NCBI GenBank assembly: GCA_034926415.1
Contig: JAYFRC010000006.1
Location: forward strand, 1-37,766
Length of the DNA: 37,766 nt
Direction of reading: 5' to 3'
From: JAYFRC01 sp034926415
GTDB lineage: Bacteria > Bacillota > Clostridia > Oscillospirales > Oscillospiraceae
The notes under the pieces are model-generated. The model did no database searches. It saw nothing but the letters and a program-made list of their open reading frames with translations, and was not told the origin of the DNA. Below, piece by piece: positions 1 through 8,071 of the stretch; the stretch's first letter is position 1; each line of letters starts with the position of its first letter. A program made the translations under genes and the position numbers.

Positions 1-22
1 GCGCCCCGCTTCTTTCATTATT

Positions 23-1723
23 TTACATATGCTCCGGAGCGCTCACGCCGATGACCGAAAGCGCGTTTTCAAGAACCGTGCGGACGCAGTCCGCGAGCTT
101 GAGCCTGGCGAGCAGCACGGGGACTTCCTCGCCCTTTATCCTGTCCGCGTTATAGAATTTATGGAACGCCGCGGCAAGCTCCACAAGGTATCTGTTTATG
201 CGCGACGGGTCGTAATCCCGAGCCGCGGTGCGGAGCTCGTCCGGATAGCGCGCAAGAGTCTTGACCACATTTACTGCCGGCTCGTCCGAAAGAAGCGAAG
301 CGTCCGCCGACGCCATGCCGGGCACTTCAAAGCCTTCCTCCGCAAGCATCTTTACGAGGCTGCATATGCGGGCGTGCGCGTACTGGACGTAATACACCGG
401 GTTCTCGCTGTCCTCGCGAACGGCGAGGCCGAGATCGAATTCAAGATGCGTATCGGGCTTGGCATTGAAGAAAAAGCGGCAGGCATCCACCGATATTTCG
501 TCCAGCAGGTCGTTCAGCGTCAGAGCTTTGCCGGTGCGTTTTGAAACCTTTATGGTCTCGCCGTCGCGGACGAGGCGGACCATCTGCATGATGACAAAAT
601 CGAGCTTGTCCGCGTCTATCCCGAGCGCCGGGTCTTTCATCGAAGCCTTGAAGCGTATGGCATGTCCGTGGTGGTCGGCTCCCCAGACGTCTATCACGCG
701 GTCGAAGCCGCGAGCGACGAATTTGTTCCTGTGGTACGCGATATCCACGGCGTAATAGGTGTAAAAGCCGTTGCTGCGGCGAAGGCACTCGTCCTTCTCC
801 GCGCCGAAATCGGTGTTGCGGAGCCAGAGCGCGCCGTCTTTTTCGTAGGTGTGACCGCCCTTTTCAAGTATCGCAACTGTCTCCTCGATGTAGCCGCTCT
901 CGTGCAGCGTGCTCTCGAGAAACCACTTGTCGAAGCGTATGCGGTAGCGCTCAAGATGTTTTTTCATCTGCGCGATATTGTACGGCAGCGCAAATTCGAC
1001 GAGGGCTTTACAGCGCTCGTCGCTGTCCATATTATCGTATTTGTCGCCGTCTTTATCGTATATCATCTGCGCGAGAGCCTTTATATCGTCGCCGTGGTAG
1101 CCGTTTTCGGGGAACTCGACCGCGTCCTCGCCGTGGAGGAGCTGGATATAGCGCGCCTCGATGCTCTTTCCGAAAAGATCGACCTGATTTCCCGCGTCGT
1201 TGACGTAAAACTCGCGCCAGACGCTGTGGCCTGTCTTTTCAAGCACGGACGCGAGCGTGTCGCCCAGGACGCCGCCGCGCGCGTTGCCGATGGTCATCGG
1301 TCCCGTAGGGTTGGCGGAAACAAACTCGACCATGACCTTCTCGCCTTTGCCCATATCGGTCTCGCCGTAGTCCGCCCGCTCCGAATCTATCGCGCCGAGC
1401 ACCGCCGAATACCATGAAGGGCCGAGAGTGAAGTTGATAAACCCGGGGCCGGCTATATCGGCCGAGGCAAAATAGCTTCCTGCGAAATCGAGGCGGGAGC
1501 ATATCTCCAGGGCTACGTCCCGCGGTTTCATCTTCAGCGCTTTCGCGCCCGTGAGCGCGAACGACGAGGCGTAATCACCGTTGCGGGGGTCTTTCGTAGC
1601 CTCCACTCCGCCGTTTATGGGCGCTTCGGCTCTCGGCAGCGCGCCCTCCGCCTCCGCCTTTTCATACGCGGCGGAAACCAGCTCCGCGACCTGCGCCTTC
1701 GCGCTTTCCATCATGTTTATCAT
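23..1723 (-). CDS. argS: Arginyl-tRNA synthetase
   Basis: Class I aminoacyl-tRNA synthetase that charges tRNA-Arg in the cytosol. The chain has the N-terminal Add-1 type domain, the ANPTGP block followed by TIGNARGG at about residues 138-150, a KVSKR loop (KMSKS equivalent) and the DALR anticodon-binding C-terminus, 566 residues in all, normal for the family. The start at 1723 is preferred because AGGTGG (1733-1738) lies 9 nt upstream; the in-frame ATG at 1744 has no ribosome binding site. It is the last gene of murI-DUF1934-argS. Oddity: the first His of the HIGH signature is Thr (residue 144). Confidence 0.95.
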   Translation of the reverse strand: MINMMESAKAQVAELVSAAYEKAEAEGALPRAEAPINGGVEATKDPRNGDYASSFALTGAKALKMKPRDVALEICSRLDFAGSYFASADIAGPGFINFTLGPSWYSAVLGAIDSERADYGETDMGKGEKVMVEFVSANPTGPMTIGNARGGVLGDTLASVLEKTGHSVWREFYVNDAGNQVDLFGKSIEARYIQLLHGEDAVEFPENGYHGDDIKALAQMIYDKDGDKYDNMDSDERCKALVEFALPYNIAQMKKHLERYRIRFDKWFLESTLHESGYIEETVAILEKGGHTYEKDGALWLRNTDFGAEKDECLRRSNGFYTYYAVDIAYHRNKFVARGFDRVIDVWGADHHGHAIRFKASMKDPALGIDADKLDFVIMQMVRLVRDGETIKVSKRTGKALTLNDLLDEISVDACRFFFNAKPDTHLEFDLGLAVREDSENPVYYVQYAHARICSLVKMLAEEGFEVPGMASADASLLSDEPAVNVVKTLARYPDELRTAARDYDPSRINRYLVELAAAFHKFYNADRIKGEEVPVLLARLKLADCVRTVLENALSVIGVSAPEHM

Positions 1724-1732
1724 AACGTCTGT

Positions 1733-1738
1733 CCACCT
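1733..1738 (-). promoter_or_regulatory. Ribosome binding site deciding the argS start
   Basis: AGGTGG on the minus strand, 9 nt before the ATG at 1723. The upstream in-frame ATG (1744) is preceded by an A/T run without a Shine-Dalgarno match, so it would start before this site. Confidence 0.6.
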
Positions 1739-1845
1739 GTACATAAATTTTTTGCTGTGTTGAAATCATGCGAAAGTCCATCTGGCTTTCATTGCAGTGC
1801 TATTCCCGGCCTGCCGCAGCGGCGGCAGAACCACGCGAGCCCCGT

Positions 1846-2316
1846 TTACTGCGGCAGAGCGCGCACGCTGATACGGAACTTGCTCTCGCCGGTGACGCGG
1901 TGCTCTATCTCTATGGCGTAGTCTATCTCAATATTGCCGCCGCTGTCGTTCATATCTGCGGCTATACGGCTCGTCGAAATGTCAACGGTCATGGTGCCGT
2001 ACGGCGTCTCGTAGAGCGAATAGTGTTTTCGACCCGTCTCAAACACCATCTGGGAATTGACCTGACCGCTTCGAAGGAGCACGACCTGCCTGTCTCCGCC
2101 CCGGTTCTTCCGCACCTGGAAGGTCGTGCGGGTGCCCTCCATGCCGGTGAGCTCGCTCTCGTTATACACCAGATCGTAACCGTACGGACGCTCGAACAGC
2201 TGACCTTCGGTCACAAGCTCCGTGGAGCCCTCGCCCGTCTCATCAAAATTCTGGTCGCCGCGTATGGATATGAGCACGTTTTTATCATTTTTTTGCATTT
2301 TGTTCGCTTTTTCCAT
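1846..2316 (-). CDS. DUF1934 (YwiB-like) beta-barrel protein
   Basis: A 156-residue cytosolic protein with alternating polar and hydrophobic beta-strand patterns, no signal peptide and no membrane segment. It matches the DUF1934/YwiB family, small calycin-like beta-barrels of unknown biochemical function. As I recall, ywiB also lies next to argS in Bacillus, and the same order is seen here, which supports the assignment. GGGAG sits 5 nt before the chosen ATG; an internal ATG at 2298 is possible but has no clear ribosome binding site. The gene follows murI after 29 nt and precedes argS by 122 nt. Confidence 0.8.
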   Translation of the reverse strand: MEKANKMQKNDKNVLISIRGDQNFDETGEGSTELVTEGQLFERPYGYDLVYNESELTGMEGTRTTFQVRKNRGGDRQVVLLRSGQVNSQMVFETGRKHYSLYETPYGTMTVDISTSRIAADMNDSGGNIEIDYAIEIEHRVTGESKFRISVRALPQ

Positions 2317-2345
2317 GGATTCTCCCGAAAATCAAAGGATTTTCA

Positions 2346-3161
2346 TCAATAGTTTTCTATGTTTATCTTCTGAGCCATGCCACGCATATCCTGCTGGAGA
2401 AAAAGCGCAGCGGACTGCTCGAATCCGTCGACCGCGTCGCTCACATAATATGATATATCGCCGACCGCGTCCTCGGGCGCCAGCGCATCGTTGATTTCAA
2501 GAAGACGCGCTAGCTCTACCGCGGCTTCGCCGCCGGATGAGATGAGCTTCACGCTTTCGCCCATTATATTGCCGATGACCTCGCTGAGCAGCGGGTAATG
2601 CGTACAGCCGAGAACAAGCGTATCGACCCCAGCCTTTTTCACAGGGTTAAGATATTCGCGCGCAACGGTCTCTATGACCGGGTCGCCTGGGCGGAAGCGT
2701 CCCGCCTCTACCAGCGGCACGAAAAGCGGGCAGGCCTCCGCGAAAACCTCTACGTCCGCATCGGCGCGGGCGATAAAGCGCTGGTATGCTCCGGAAGCGA
2801 CGGACGCTTTCGTCGCGATAAGGCCGACTTTTTTGTTCCTTGTCTCCCGCACGGCGCGTTTCGCCGCGGGCTCCACTACTCCGATTATAGGTACGGGATA
2901 CTCGCTCTGAAGCTGTTCAAGCGACGTTGTGCTGACTGTTCCGCAGGCAATGAGCACGGCCTTGAGGTCAAAACCGCACAGAAAGTTCATATCCTGACGC
3001 GCGTATTTGAGTATCATTTCCGGGGAGCGCGAGCCGTAAGGCACGCGCGAGGTGTCGCCAAAGTATATAAGATCTTCGGCAGGAAGGCGGTGCATCAGTT
3101 CGCGCACGGCGGTCAGACCGCCGAGGCCCGAATCAAACACGCCTATGGGACGTCTGTCCAT
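2346..3161 (-). CDS. murI: Glutamate racemase
   Basis: Converts L- to D-glutamate for peptidoglycan synthesis without a cofactor. The 271-residue chain shows the N-terminal VFDSGLGGL block (Asp10, Ser11), FGDT and the PYG stretch near 41, the first catalytic cysteine at Cys73 and the second in LGCTHYPLL (Cys186, His188). The start at 3161 has AAAGGAGG 7 nt upstream; the longer frame to 3209 lacks such a site. It is the first gene of the operon with DUF1934 and argS, behind a good sigma-A promoter. Oddity: the usual Cys-Asn-Thr around the first cysteine reads Cys-Gly-Thr. Confidence 0.93.
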   Translation of the reverse strand: MDRRPIGVFDSGLGGLTAVRELMHRLPAEDLIYFGDTSRVPYGSRSPEMILKYARQDMNFLCGFDLKAVLIACGTVSTTSLEQLQSEYPVPIIGVVEPAAKRAVRETRNKKVGLIATKASVASGAYQRFIARADADVEVFAEACPLFVPLVEAGRFRPGDPVIETVAREYLNPVKKAGVDTLVLGCTHYPLLSEVIGNIMGESVKLISSGGEAAVELARLLEINDALAPEDAVGDISYYVSDAVDGFEQSAALFLQQDMRGMAQKINIENY

Positions 3162-3235
3162 TGCCTCTCCTCCTTTGTTTTTTCGCCATATGACGACGCG
3201 CCGTTTCAAGACGCTGTTTTTCCATGTGACATTAT

Positions 3236-3264
3236 ATTATACAATGATGCGCAAAATGAAACAA
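3236..3264 (-). promoter_or_regulatory. Sigma-A promoter of the murI-argS operon
   Basis: Minus strand TTGTTT (3259-3264), 17-nt spacer, TATAAT (3236-3241). This predicts a leader of about 65 nt before murI. It is divergent from the HD gene promoter. Confidence 0.6.
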
Positions 3265-3283
3265 GTCCGAATTTCATGCGGTA

Positions 3284-3312
3284 TTTACCATTTTACCGCT
3301 CTGTGATATACT
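3284..3312 (+). promoter_or_regulatory. Promoter of the HD-domain gene
   Basis: TTTACC (3284-3289), 17-nt spacer, TATACT (3307-3312), about 33 nt ahead of the start codon. Confidence 0.55.
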
Positions 3313-3345
3313 GATTTTCAACAAAAAACCGAAAGGACGATTCCG

Positions 3346-3939
3346 ATGAAACCTCAGATAAGCCGCGCCGAGGCGCTTGAGCTCCTTAAAAAATACAATT
3401 CCGAACCGTTTCACATACTCCATGCCCTTACCGTGGAGAGCGTAATGCGCTGGTTTGCAAACGATTTAGGGCACGCTGACGAATCCGATTACTGGGCCAT
3501 GGTCGGCCTGCTTCATGATATCGATTTTGAGATGTGGCCGGATGAGCACTGCAAAAAAGCTCCCGAGCTGCTGAGTGGCGGCGGAGTCGGCAGCGACATG
3601 ATACATTCTATATGCTCCCACGGCTTCGGGCTGTGCTGCGACGTGGAGCCCTCCTGCGAAATGGAAAATGTACTGTTCGCGGCGGACGAGCTGACCGGAA
3701 TAATCTGGGCAGCGGCAAAAATGCGTCCGTCCGGCAGCGCAAAGGACATGGAGCTCAAGAGCCTTAAAAAGAAATTCAAGGACAAAAAGTTTGCCGCGGG
3801 CTGCTCGCGCGACGTCATAACTCAGGGTGCGGAGCGCCTCGGCTGGGAGCTTGACACGCTGCTTGAAAAGACGCTTGCGGCTATGGCCGAGGGCGAGGAC
3901 GGCGTTCGCGCGCAGATGCGCGAAGCCGCGGGCGAATAA
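3346..3939 (+). CDS. HD superfamily hydrolase
   Basis: A 197-residue cytosolic protein with a metal-dependent HD phosphohydrolase fold. It has HILHALTVE (first His), GLLHDIDFE (His-Asp pair), ICSHGF and AADELTG (distal Asp), in the usual order. AAAGGA lies 9 nt before the ATG. The substrate cannot be told from sequence; related proteins are annotated only as HD or HDIG hydrolases. It has its own promoter, is divergent from murI, and is not clearly in an operon with the next gene, which has promoters of its own. Confidence 0.8.
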   Translation: MKPQISRAEALELLKKYNSEPFHILHALTVESVMRWFANDLGHADESDYWAMVGLLHDIDFEMWPDEHCKKAPELLSGGGVGSDMIHSICSHGFGLCCDVEPSCEMENVLFAADELTGIIWAAAKMRPSGSAKDMELKSLKKKFKDKKFAAGCSRDVITQGAERLGWELDTLLEKTLAAMAEGEDGVRAQMREAAGE

Positions 3940-3990
3940 AACTCCGGCAGATTTTGCCTCCGCGTTTTTGTGGAATTTCTTCGGCGGCGC

Positions 3991-3999
3991 TGATATAAT
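3991..3999 (+). promoter_or_regulatory. Extended -10 promoter, distal of two before the acidic protein gene
   Basis: TGA-TATAAT (-10 hexamer 3994-3999) with only a weak -35 (TGGAAT at 3971-3976, 17-nt spacer). Confidence 0.4.
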
Positions 4000-4030
4000 A
4001 GTAACACAGGCTGACGTATGCGCCGGGCGC

Positions 4031-4059
4031 TTGATATATGCGCCGCGATGTGGTATAAC
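4031..4059 (+). promoter_or_regulatory. Sigma-A promoter, proximal, of the acidic protein gene
   Basis: TTGATA (4031-4036), 17-nt spacer, TATAAC (4054-4059) preceded by TGG (extended -10). It lies 56 nt upstream of the ATG at 4115. Confidence 0.6.
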
Positions 4060-4114
4060 CTTATGCAAACCGCAGGCAATGTCTGTAACGTTCGCATGGC
4101 AAGGAGGCTTCGTT

Positions 4115-4519
4115 ATGGAAATCAATATGACGGAAAAGCAGTTCAGACGTCTGCTCGACCTAGTATATATAGGCAACTGGGTGCTCAATTCATCGCGCGG
4201 AGACGACAGGATAAAGGATTACGACGACGTCGAGACCCTTGTGTTCGGTGAGTGCGCAAAACATGGAATGGGTCGCCTCGCCGCGGTCTACGACGGGGAA
4301 CTCCAGCCTTCCGACGAGTTCGCCGAGGGCGGCATCCACGAGGCCATCATGGTCTATGAGGACGATATCTTTTACGAGATACTGGCCGAGGAGCTGGCGC
4401 GCCGCGATCTCGACGGAGACGCCGCGAATATGGAGGAAATGAACCGTCTGTGCGACGAGTACCTTGAAGAATTCAGAAAGCACGGCACCGACAACGTCAT
4501 AATTGAGCTCGACGAGTGA
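4115..4519 (+). CDS. Small acidic protein of unknown function
   Basis: I do not recognise this 134-residue protein. It is soluble, rich in Asp and Glu, predicted mostly helical, and has no signal peptide, membrane segment or metal motif. The start is fixed by AAGGAGG 7 nt upstream of the ATG; the open frame extends back to 3827 but that part overlaps the HD gene and has no start signal. It has two tandem promoters and its own strong terminator, so it looks like a single-gene transcript. Coding nature is supported by the ribosome binding site and the codon use matching the neighbours. Confidence 0.75.
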   Translation: MEINMTEKQFRRLLDLVYIGNWVLNSSRGDDRIKDYDDVETLVFGECAKHGMGRLAAVYDGELQPSDEFAEGGIHEAIMVYEDDIFYEILAEELARRDLDGDAANMEEMNRLCDEYLEEFRKHGTDNVIIELDE

Positions 4520-4533
4520 TAAACAGCACGAAC

Positions 4534-4568
4534 CCCGCGCGGTGATGAGCCGCGCGGGTATCTTTTTT
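4534..4568 (+). terminator. Intrinsic terminator
   Basis: Perfect 9-bp stem CCCGCGCGG / CCGCGCGGG (4534-4542 and 4550-4558) with a 7-nt loop, then TATCTTTTTT. Confidence 0.85.
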
Positions 4569-4585
4569 GTGATTGGCGGGGATAA

Positions 4586-5146
4586 TCAGAACAATGACGC
4601 AAGGAGCGACAATATCTTGTCGGAGTGAGAATACTCGTCTATGGACATCTCCTCGAACAGCTTTCTAAGGCACATATCCGTCGTATCCGCCGCAGAGGTC
4701 TCGTACGCCATCGCGCCGCAGGTCTCGGCGTGGTAACGCAGGCGCAGCCCTTCGCGCCACGACGGGAGCGAGTCCAGGGCCGTGGGAGTGAGCGTATAGT
4801 ATTTCCCGGTTATCAGATAATACGCCGCCATCAGCTTTCTCGCGTGGCCGCGCTCTGCGGCGGCTAACGTACGCATCGCCGCACGGCTTGAATTGTTGGG
4901 CGCTTTCGCCGCAAAAGCCGTGTAAAACGCGCTGTCTGCCAGTTCGTCCGCGATGTACCCTTCTATGGTCCCGGTCATGCCCTCCGCGCCGGCACCCATG
5001 CAGCACGTCCCATCAGAGGCGACCGTCGCCGTCTCATCCGCAAATGTCTGAACTGCCTTTCCGCACGCATCCGGCGCAACTCTCTGCCATACTCTGTCGT
5101 ACCGCTCATAATCTGCGCCAGTCGGCGCTTTTATTGCATTTGTCAT
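4586..5146 (-). CDS. Ferritin-like (di-iron four-helix) protein
   Basis: A 186-residue protein with the ligand pattern of the ferritin/rubrerythrin-like fold. Helix 1 has DELADSAFY (Glu), helix 2 AAAERGHAR (ExxH), helix 3 YHAE followed by AYE, and helix 4 SIDEYSH (ExxH). There is no C-terminal rubredoxin domain, so it is not a full rubrerythrin. The start at 5146 has AGAGGTGA upstream; the longer frame to 5209 would start inside the promoter region. A role in iron or peroxide handling is inferred from the fold only. It is divergent from the sufC/sufB-like pair. A weak promoter (GTAACA, 17 nt, TATTAT; 5171-5199) may serve it. Confidence 0.7.
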   Translation of the reverse strand: MTNAIKAPTGADYERYDRVWQRVAPDACGKAVQTFADETATVASDGTCCMGAGAEGMTGTIEGYIADELADSAFYTAFAAKAPNNSSRAAMRTLAAAERGHARKLMAAYYLITGKYYTLTPTALDSLPSWREGLRLRYHAETCGAMAYETSAADTTDMCLRKLFEEMSIDEYSHSDKILSLLASLF

Positions 5147-5213
5147 AGTTAAATCACCTCTTACTATGACATAATATGTATAAGTTGCAGATATGTTACT
5201 ATACTTCAAACTA

Positions 5214-5242
5214 TTGCTTTTAATTTCACAAAATGGTAGAAT
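5214..5242 (+). promoter_or_regulatory. Promoter of the sufC/sufB-like operon
   Basis: TTGCTT (5214-5219), 17-nt spacer, TAGAAT (5237-5242) with an extended -10 (TGG). It lies just upstream of the TTG start at 5271. Confidence 0.55.
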
Positions 5243-5270
5243 AAATTGTTACAAAAGAGGAGATGGTTCC

Positions 5271-6017
5271 TTGTTAGAACTTAAAAACATCTTTTATCAG
5301 GTTCGCACCGAAGACGGAGCAGACCTTGAAATACTCAACGATGTAAGTCTCGTTATCGAAGACCGCCGGCTGGTCGTTTTTACAGGCCCCAACGGAGGCG
5401 GAAAAACGACTCTCGCTAAAATAATAATGGGTCTCATAAAGCCCTCCTCCGGCCGCATAATATTTAACGGCATGGATATAACCGATATGGGCATAACCGA
5501 GCGCGCAAGGCTCGGCATAAGCTACGGCTTCCAGCAGCCGCCCCGCTTCAAGGGGCTGCGCGTACGCGACCTGCTCTGTCTCGCCTCCGGACGCGACGAT
5601 CTGCCCAAGGACGTGTGCTGCCAGTACCTGACCAAGGTCGGGCTGTGCGCCAACGATTACCTCGAGCGCGAGGTTGACCCCTCTCTTTCCGGCGGCGAGG
5701 TCAAGCGCATAGAAATCGCCACGATACTCGCGCGCGGAAGCGCTCTGATGATATTCGACGAGCCGGAAGCAGGTATAGACCTCTGGAGCTTCGCGCGGCT
5801 GACCGAGACTTTCAAAAATATCCACGAGACCAAGGACTCGACGATGATAATCATCTCGCATCAGGAGCGCATAATCGGCCTCGCCGACGAGATAGTCGTC
5901 GTCGCCGGCGGAAGTATCCGTGCGCGCGGAACGAGAGAAGAGGAGCTTCCCCTTATACTTGCGAACACCGTCGGGGAATGCTCTCTCATAGACGGGAAGG
6001 GAGCGGGCTGCAAATGA
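5271..6017 (+). CDS. sufC: SufC-type ABC ATPase of a minimal Fe-S assembly system
   Basis: Cytosolic ABC ATPase that drives Fe-S scaffold remodelling together with the SufB-like partner encoded next. The 248-residue chain has Walker A GPNGGGKTT (about 38-46), a Q-loop in GFQQPP, the signature LSGGEVKRIE, Walker B MIFDEPEAGID and a switch His in IISHQE. It has no membrane-spanning partner gene, and the LSGGEVKRIEIA stretch is typical of SufC. The start is TTG at 5271, with GAGGAG 7-8 nt upstream; this gives the normal family length, whereas the ATG at 5193 lies upstream of the promoter. The stop overlaps the next start in ATGA. Confidence 0.9.
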   Translation: MLELKNIFYQVRTEDGADLEILNDVSLVIEDRRLVVFTGPNGGGKTTLAKIIMGLIKPSSGRIIFNGMDITDMGITERARLGISYGFQQPPRFKGLRVRDLLCLASGRDDLPKDVCCQYLTKVGLCANDYLEREVDPSLSGGEVKRIEIATILARGSALMIFDEPEAGIDLWSFARLTETFKNIHETKDSTMIIISHQERIIGLADEIVVVAGGSIRARGTREEELPLILANTVGECSLIDGKGAGCK

Positions 6018-6937
6018 TAGACAAGGTAGACGCCGAACTTCTGGCAAAGATAGCGGATTTGCTCGGAAAGCCCGTAGGCGCTTTCAATATCCGCAAGGAC
6101 AGCATGTGCGATTCGCGAGGGAACAGCGATAACATAACGATTTCCCCGCGCACTGACGGTAAGGAAGGCATCGACGTAAAAGTACGCCCCGGAACAAAGG
6201 GCGAGGCCTGCCACATTCCCGTCATCATCACGAAGACGGGTCTCTCCGAGACCGTTTACAATGATTTTTACATCGGCGAAGACTGCGACGTCGAAATAGT
6301 TGCCGGCTGCGGCATACATAACTGCGGCGAGCGGCTCTCCCAGCATGACGGCGTGCACACCTTCCATATTGGCAAAAATTCCCATGTACATTACAGTGAG
6401 AAACACTACGGCGAGGGGACAGGGCGCGGCAAGCGCATTATGAATCCCCAGACGGTAGTGTATCTCGAGGAGGGCGCCTCCATACAGATGGACACGGCCC
6501 AGATAGGCGGCATCGACGACACGAAGCGCTACACCAAATTTGTCTGCGGCGCAGGCGCCGAGGCTGTTATAACCGAGAGGCTCATGACCGACGGAGACCA
6601 GAAGGCCACGTCGGAAATGGACATAATCCTCGACGGCGAGGACTCCAAGGGACGCGTCATATCGCGCTCCGTCGCGAAGGGAAATTCTTCCCAGCTCTTT
6701 TACCCGCGCATGACCGGAAACACGAAGTGCTTCGGCCACGTCCAGTGCGACTCGATAATCATGGGCTCGGCAAAGATACGCTCCATCCCAGAGATAGCGG
6801 CCAACAGCACCGAGGCCCAGCTCATCCACGAGGCGGCGATAGGCAAAATAGCGGGAGATCAGCTTCTGAAGCTCGAGACCCTCGGCCTTACCGAGGAAGA
6901 AGCGGAGGACCGCATACTGAAAGGATTTCTTGCCTGA
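6014..6937 (+). CDS. sufB: SufB/SufD-family scaffold (SmsB-like)
   Basis: Fe-S cluster scaffold protein of the SufBD beta-helix family, 307 residues, shorter than classical SufB (about 470). The C-terminal core carries HVQCDSIIMG (the position of the SufB core cysteine) and QLIHEAAIGKI (the HEA glutamate), ending in the usual EEEAEDRILKGFL helix. The start ATG overlaps the sufC stop, so translation is probably coupled. No sufS, sufU or sufD is present nearby. A lone C plus short B pair matches the SMS (minimal SUF-like) type described in archaea and anaerobic bacteria; sulfur would come from elsewhere. Confidence 0.88.
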   Translation: MIDKVDAELLAKIADLLGKPVGAFNIRKDSMCDSRGNSDNITISPRTDGKEGIDVKVRPGTKGEACHIPVIITKTGLSETVYNDFYIGEDCDVEIVAGCGIHNCGERLSQHDGVHTFHIGKNSHVHYSEKHYGEGTGRGKRIMNPQTVVYLEEGASIQMDTAQIGGIDDTKRYTKFVCGAGAEAVITERLMTDGDQKATSEMDIILDGEDSKGRVISRSVAKGNSSQLFYPRMTGNTKCFGHVQCDSIIMGSAKIRSIPEIAANSTEAQLIHEAAIGKIAGDQLLKLETLGLTEEEAEDRILKGFLA

Positions 6938-6938
6938 T

Positions 6939-7958
6939 ATGAAACTTATCAGCTTCACTGTTCCGTGCTACAACTCCGCCCCCTATATGCACGTCTGCAT
7001 AGATTCGCTGCTGAAAGCGGGCAAGACGGCGGAGATAATAATCATTGACGACGGATCCATCGACGATACCGGGAAAATAGCCGACGGCTACGCAGAAAAA
7101 TATCCCGACATAGTCCGCGTTGTTCATCAGGAAAACGGCGGGCACGGCGAGGGTATAAACCAGGGCATAGCCCACGCGGTCGGAAAGTATTTCAAGGTCG
7201 TTGACAGCGACGACTGGCTCGACGAAGCCGCGCTCGGCACTGTGCTCGACAGGCTCGCAGAGCTTGAGAGCGATGGCGGCGTCGACCTGATGATATGCAA
7301 CTACGTCTATGAGCACGAGAATCAATCGATACTCGACGCCATACGCTACAACAACGTGTTCCCGGAAAACCGCGTCGTCGGCTGGGACGAGACGCACTAT
7401 TTCCGCCTCGACCAGTATCTGACCCTTCACTCCTGCATCTTCAGGACGCAGATACTCCGCGACAGCGGAGTCGCTCTCCCGAAGCATATATTCTATGAGG
7501 ACAATCTCTTCGTCTATGTCCCTCTGCCGCTTACGAAAAGGCTGTATTACATGGACGTCGGGCTTTATCATTATCTCATCGGACGCGAGGGACAGTCGGT
7601 CTCGGAAAAAATCATGATCAAGCGCTGCGCGCACCAGATAGAGGTCGCCGAGCGCATATTCGACGCCCACGACATCGATGCGATACGCGCAGAAAACCCG
7701 AAGCTCGCGCGCTATATGTACCACGAGGCGATGTTCATGCTCGCAATAGCGACCGTGTTCACAAGGCTCAACCGCACAGAAAAGGCCGAGCGGCAGTGCC
7801 GCGAAATGTGGGACCACGTCATCGCAAGCAATCCCAGGATGGGGAAAAAAATGCGGCGCAACGCCGTCAATTTTTCCCTCAATCTCCCCACCTCAGCCGG
7901 GCGCAAGTTGAGCTTTTTCTTTTACCGTGCGGCGAACAAGCTCGTTCAGTTTAACTGA
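6939..7958 (+). CDS. Family 2 (GT-A) glycosyltransferase
   Basis: A 339-residue inverting glycosyltransferase. The N-terminal GT-A fold shows FTVPCYNSA, IIIDDGSIDDT and the metal-binding VDSDDW (DxD). A later FYEDNLFVY block is typical of this clostridial subfamily. There is no clear membrane helix, so it probably acts at the cytosolic face. The ATG at 6939 gives the family-like start MKLISFTVP; a TTG at 6930, closer to AAAGGA (6920-6925), is an alternative. It starts 1 nt after sufB, so it may be co-transcribed, though a functional link is doubtful. With the PAP2 gene downstream it suggests cell-envelope glycan or lipid work. Confidence 0.85.
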   Translation: MKLISFTVPCYNSAPYMHVCIDSLLKAGKTAEIIIIDDGSIDDTGKIADGYAEKYPDIVRVVHQENGGHGEGINQGIAHAVGKYFKVVDSDDWLDEAALGTVLDRLAELESDGGVDLMICNYVYEHENQSILDAIRYNNVFPENRVVGWDETHYFRLDQYLTLHSCIFRTQILRDSGVALPKHIFYEDNLFVYVPLPLTKRLYYMDVGLYHYLIGREGQSVSEKIMIKRCAHQIEVAERIFDAHDIDAIRAENPKLARYMYHEAMFMLAIATVFTRLNRTEKAERQCREMWDHVIASNPRMGKKMRRNAVNFSLNLPTSAGRKLSFFFYRAANKLVQFN

Positions 7959-8071
7959 CGTATGTCTCGAAAATCTGGGGTTTCCGAGACAATGGGTCTG
8001 CGGCCTGCCGCGGCGGCGCTGACGGCGGACTGCGCGGCTCAGCTATTATTACGAAACTACGGTGATAATTT

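Noticed and set aside
29..1417. Long open frames on the plus strand opposite argS (for example 29-544 and 662-1417)
   Set aside because: They are antisense shadows of the high-GC argS gene, with no ribosome binding site and low-complexity Arg/Val-rich translations.
7966..7992. Hairpin after the glycosyltransferase as a terminator
   Set aside because: The stem GTCTCG/CGAGAC has a long loop and no T-tract, and the PAP2 gene follows closely.
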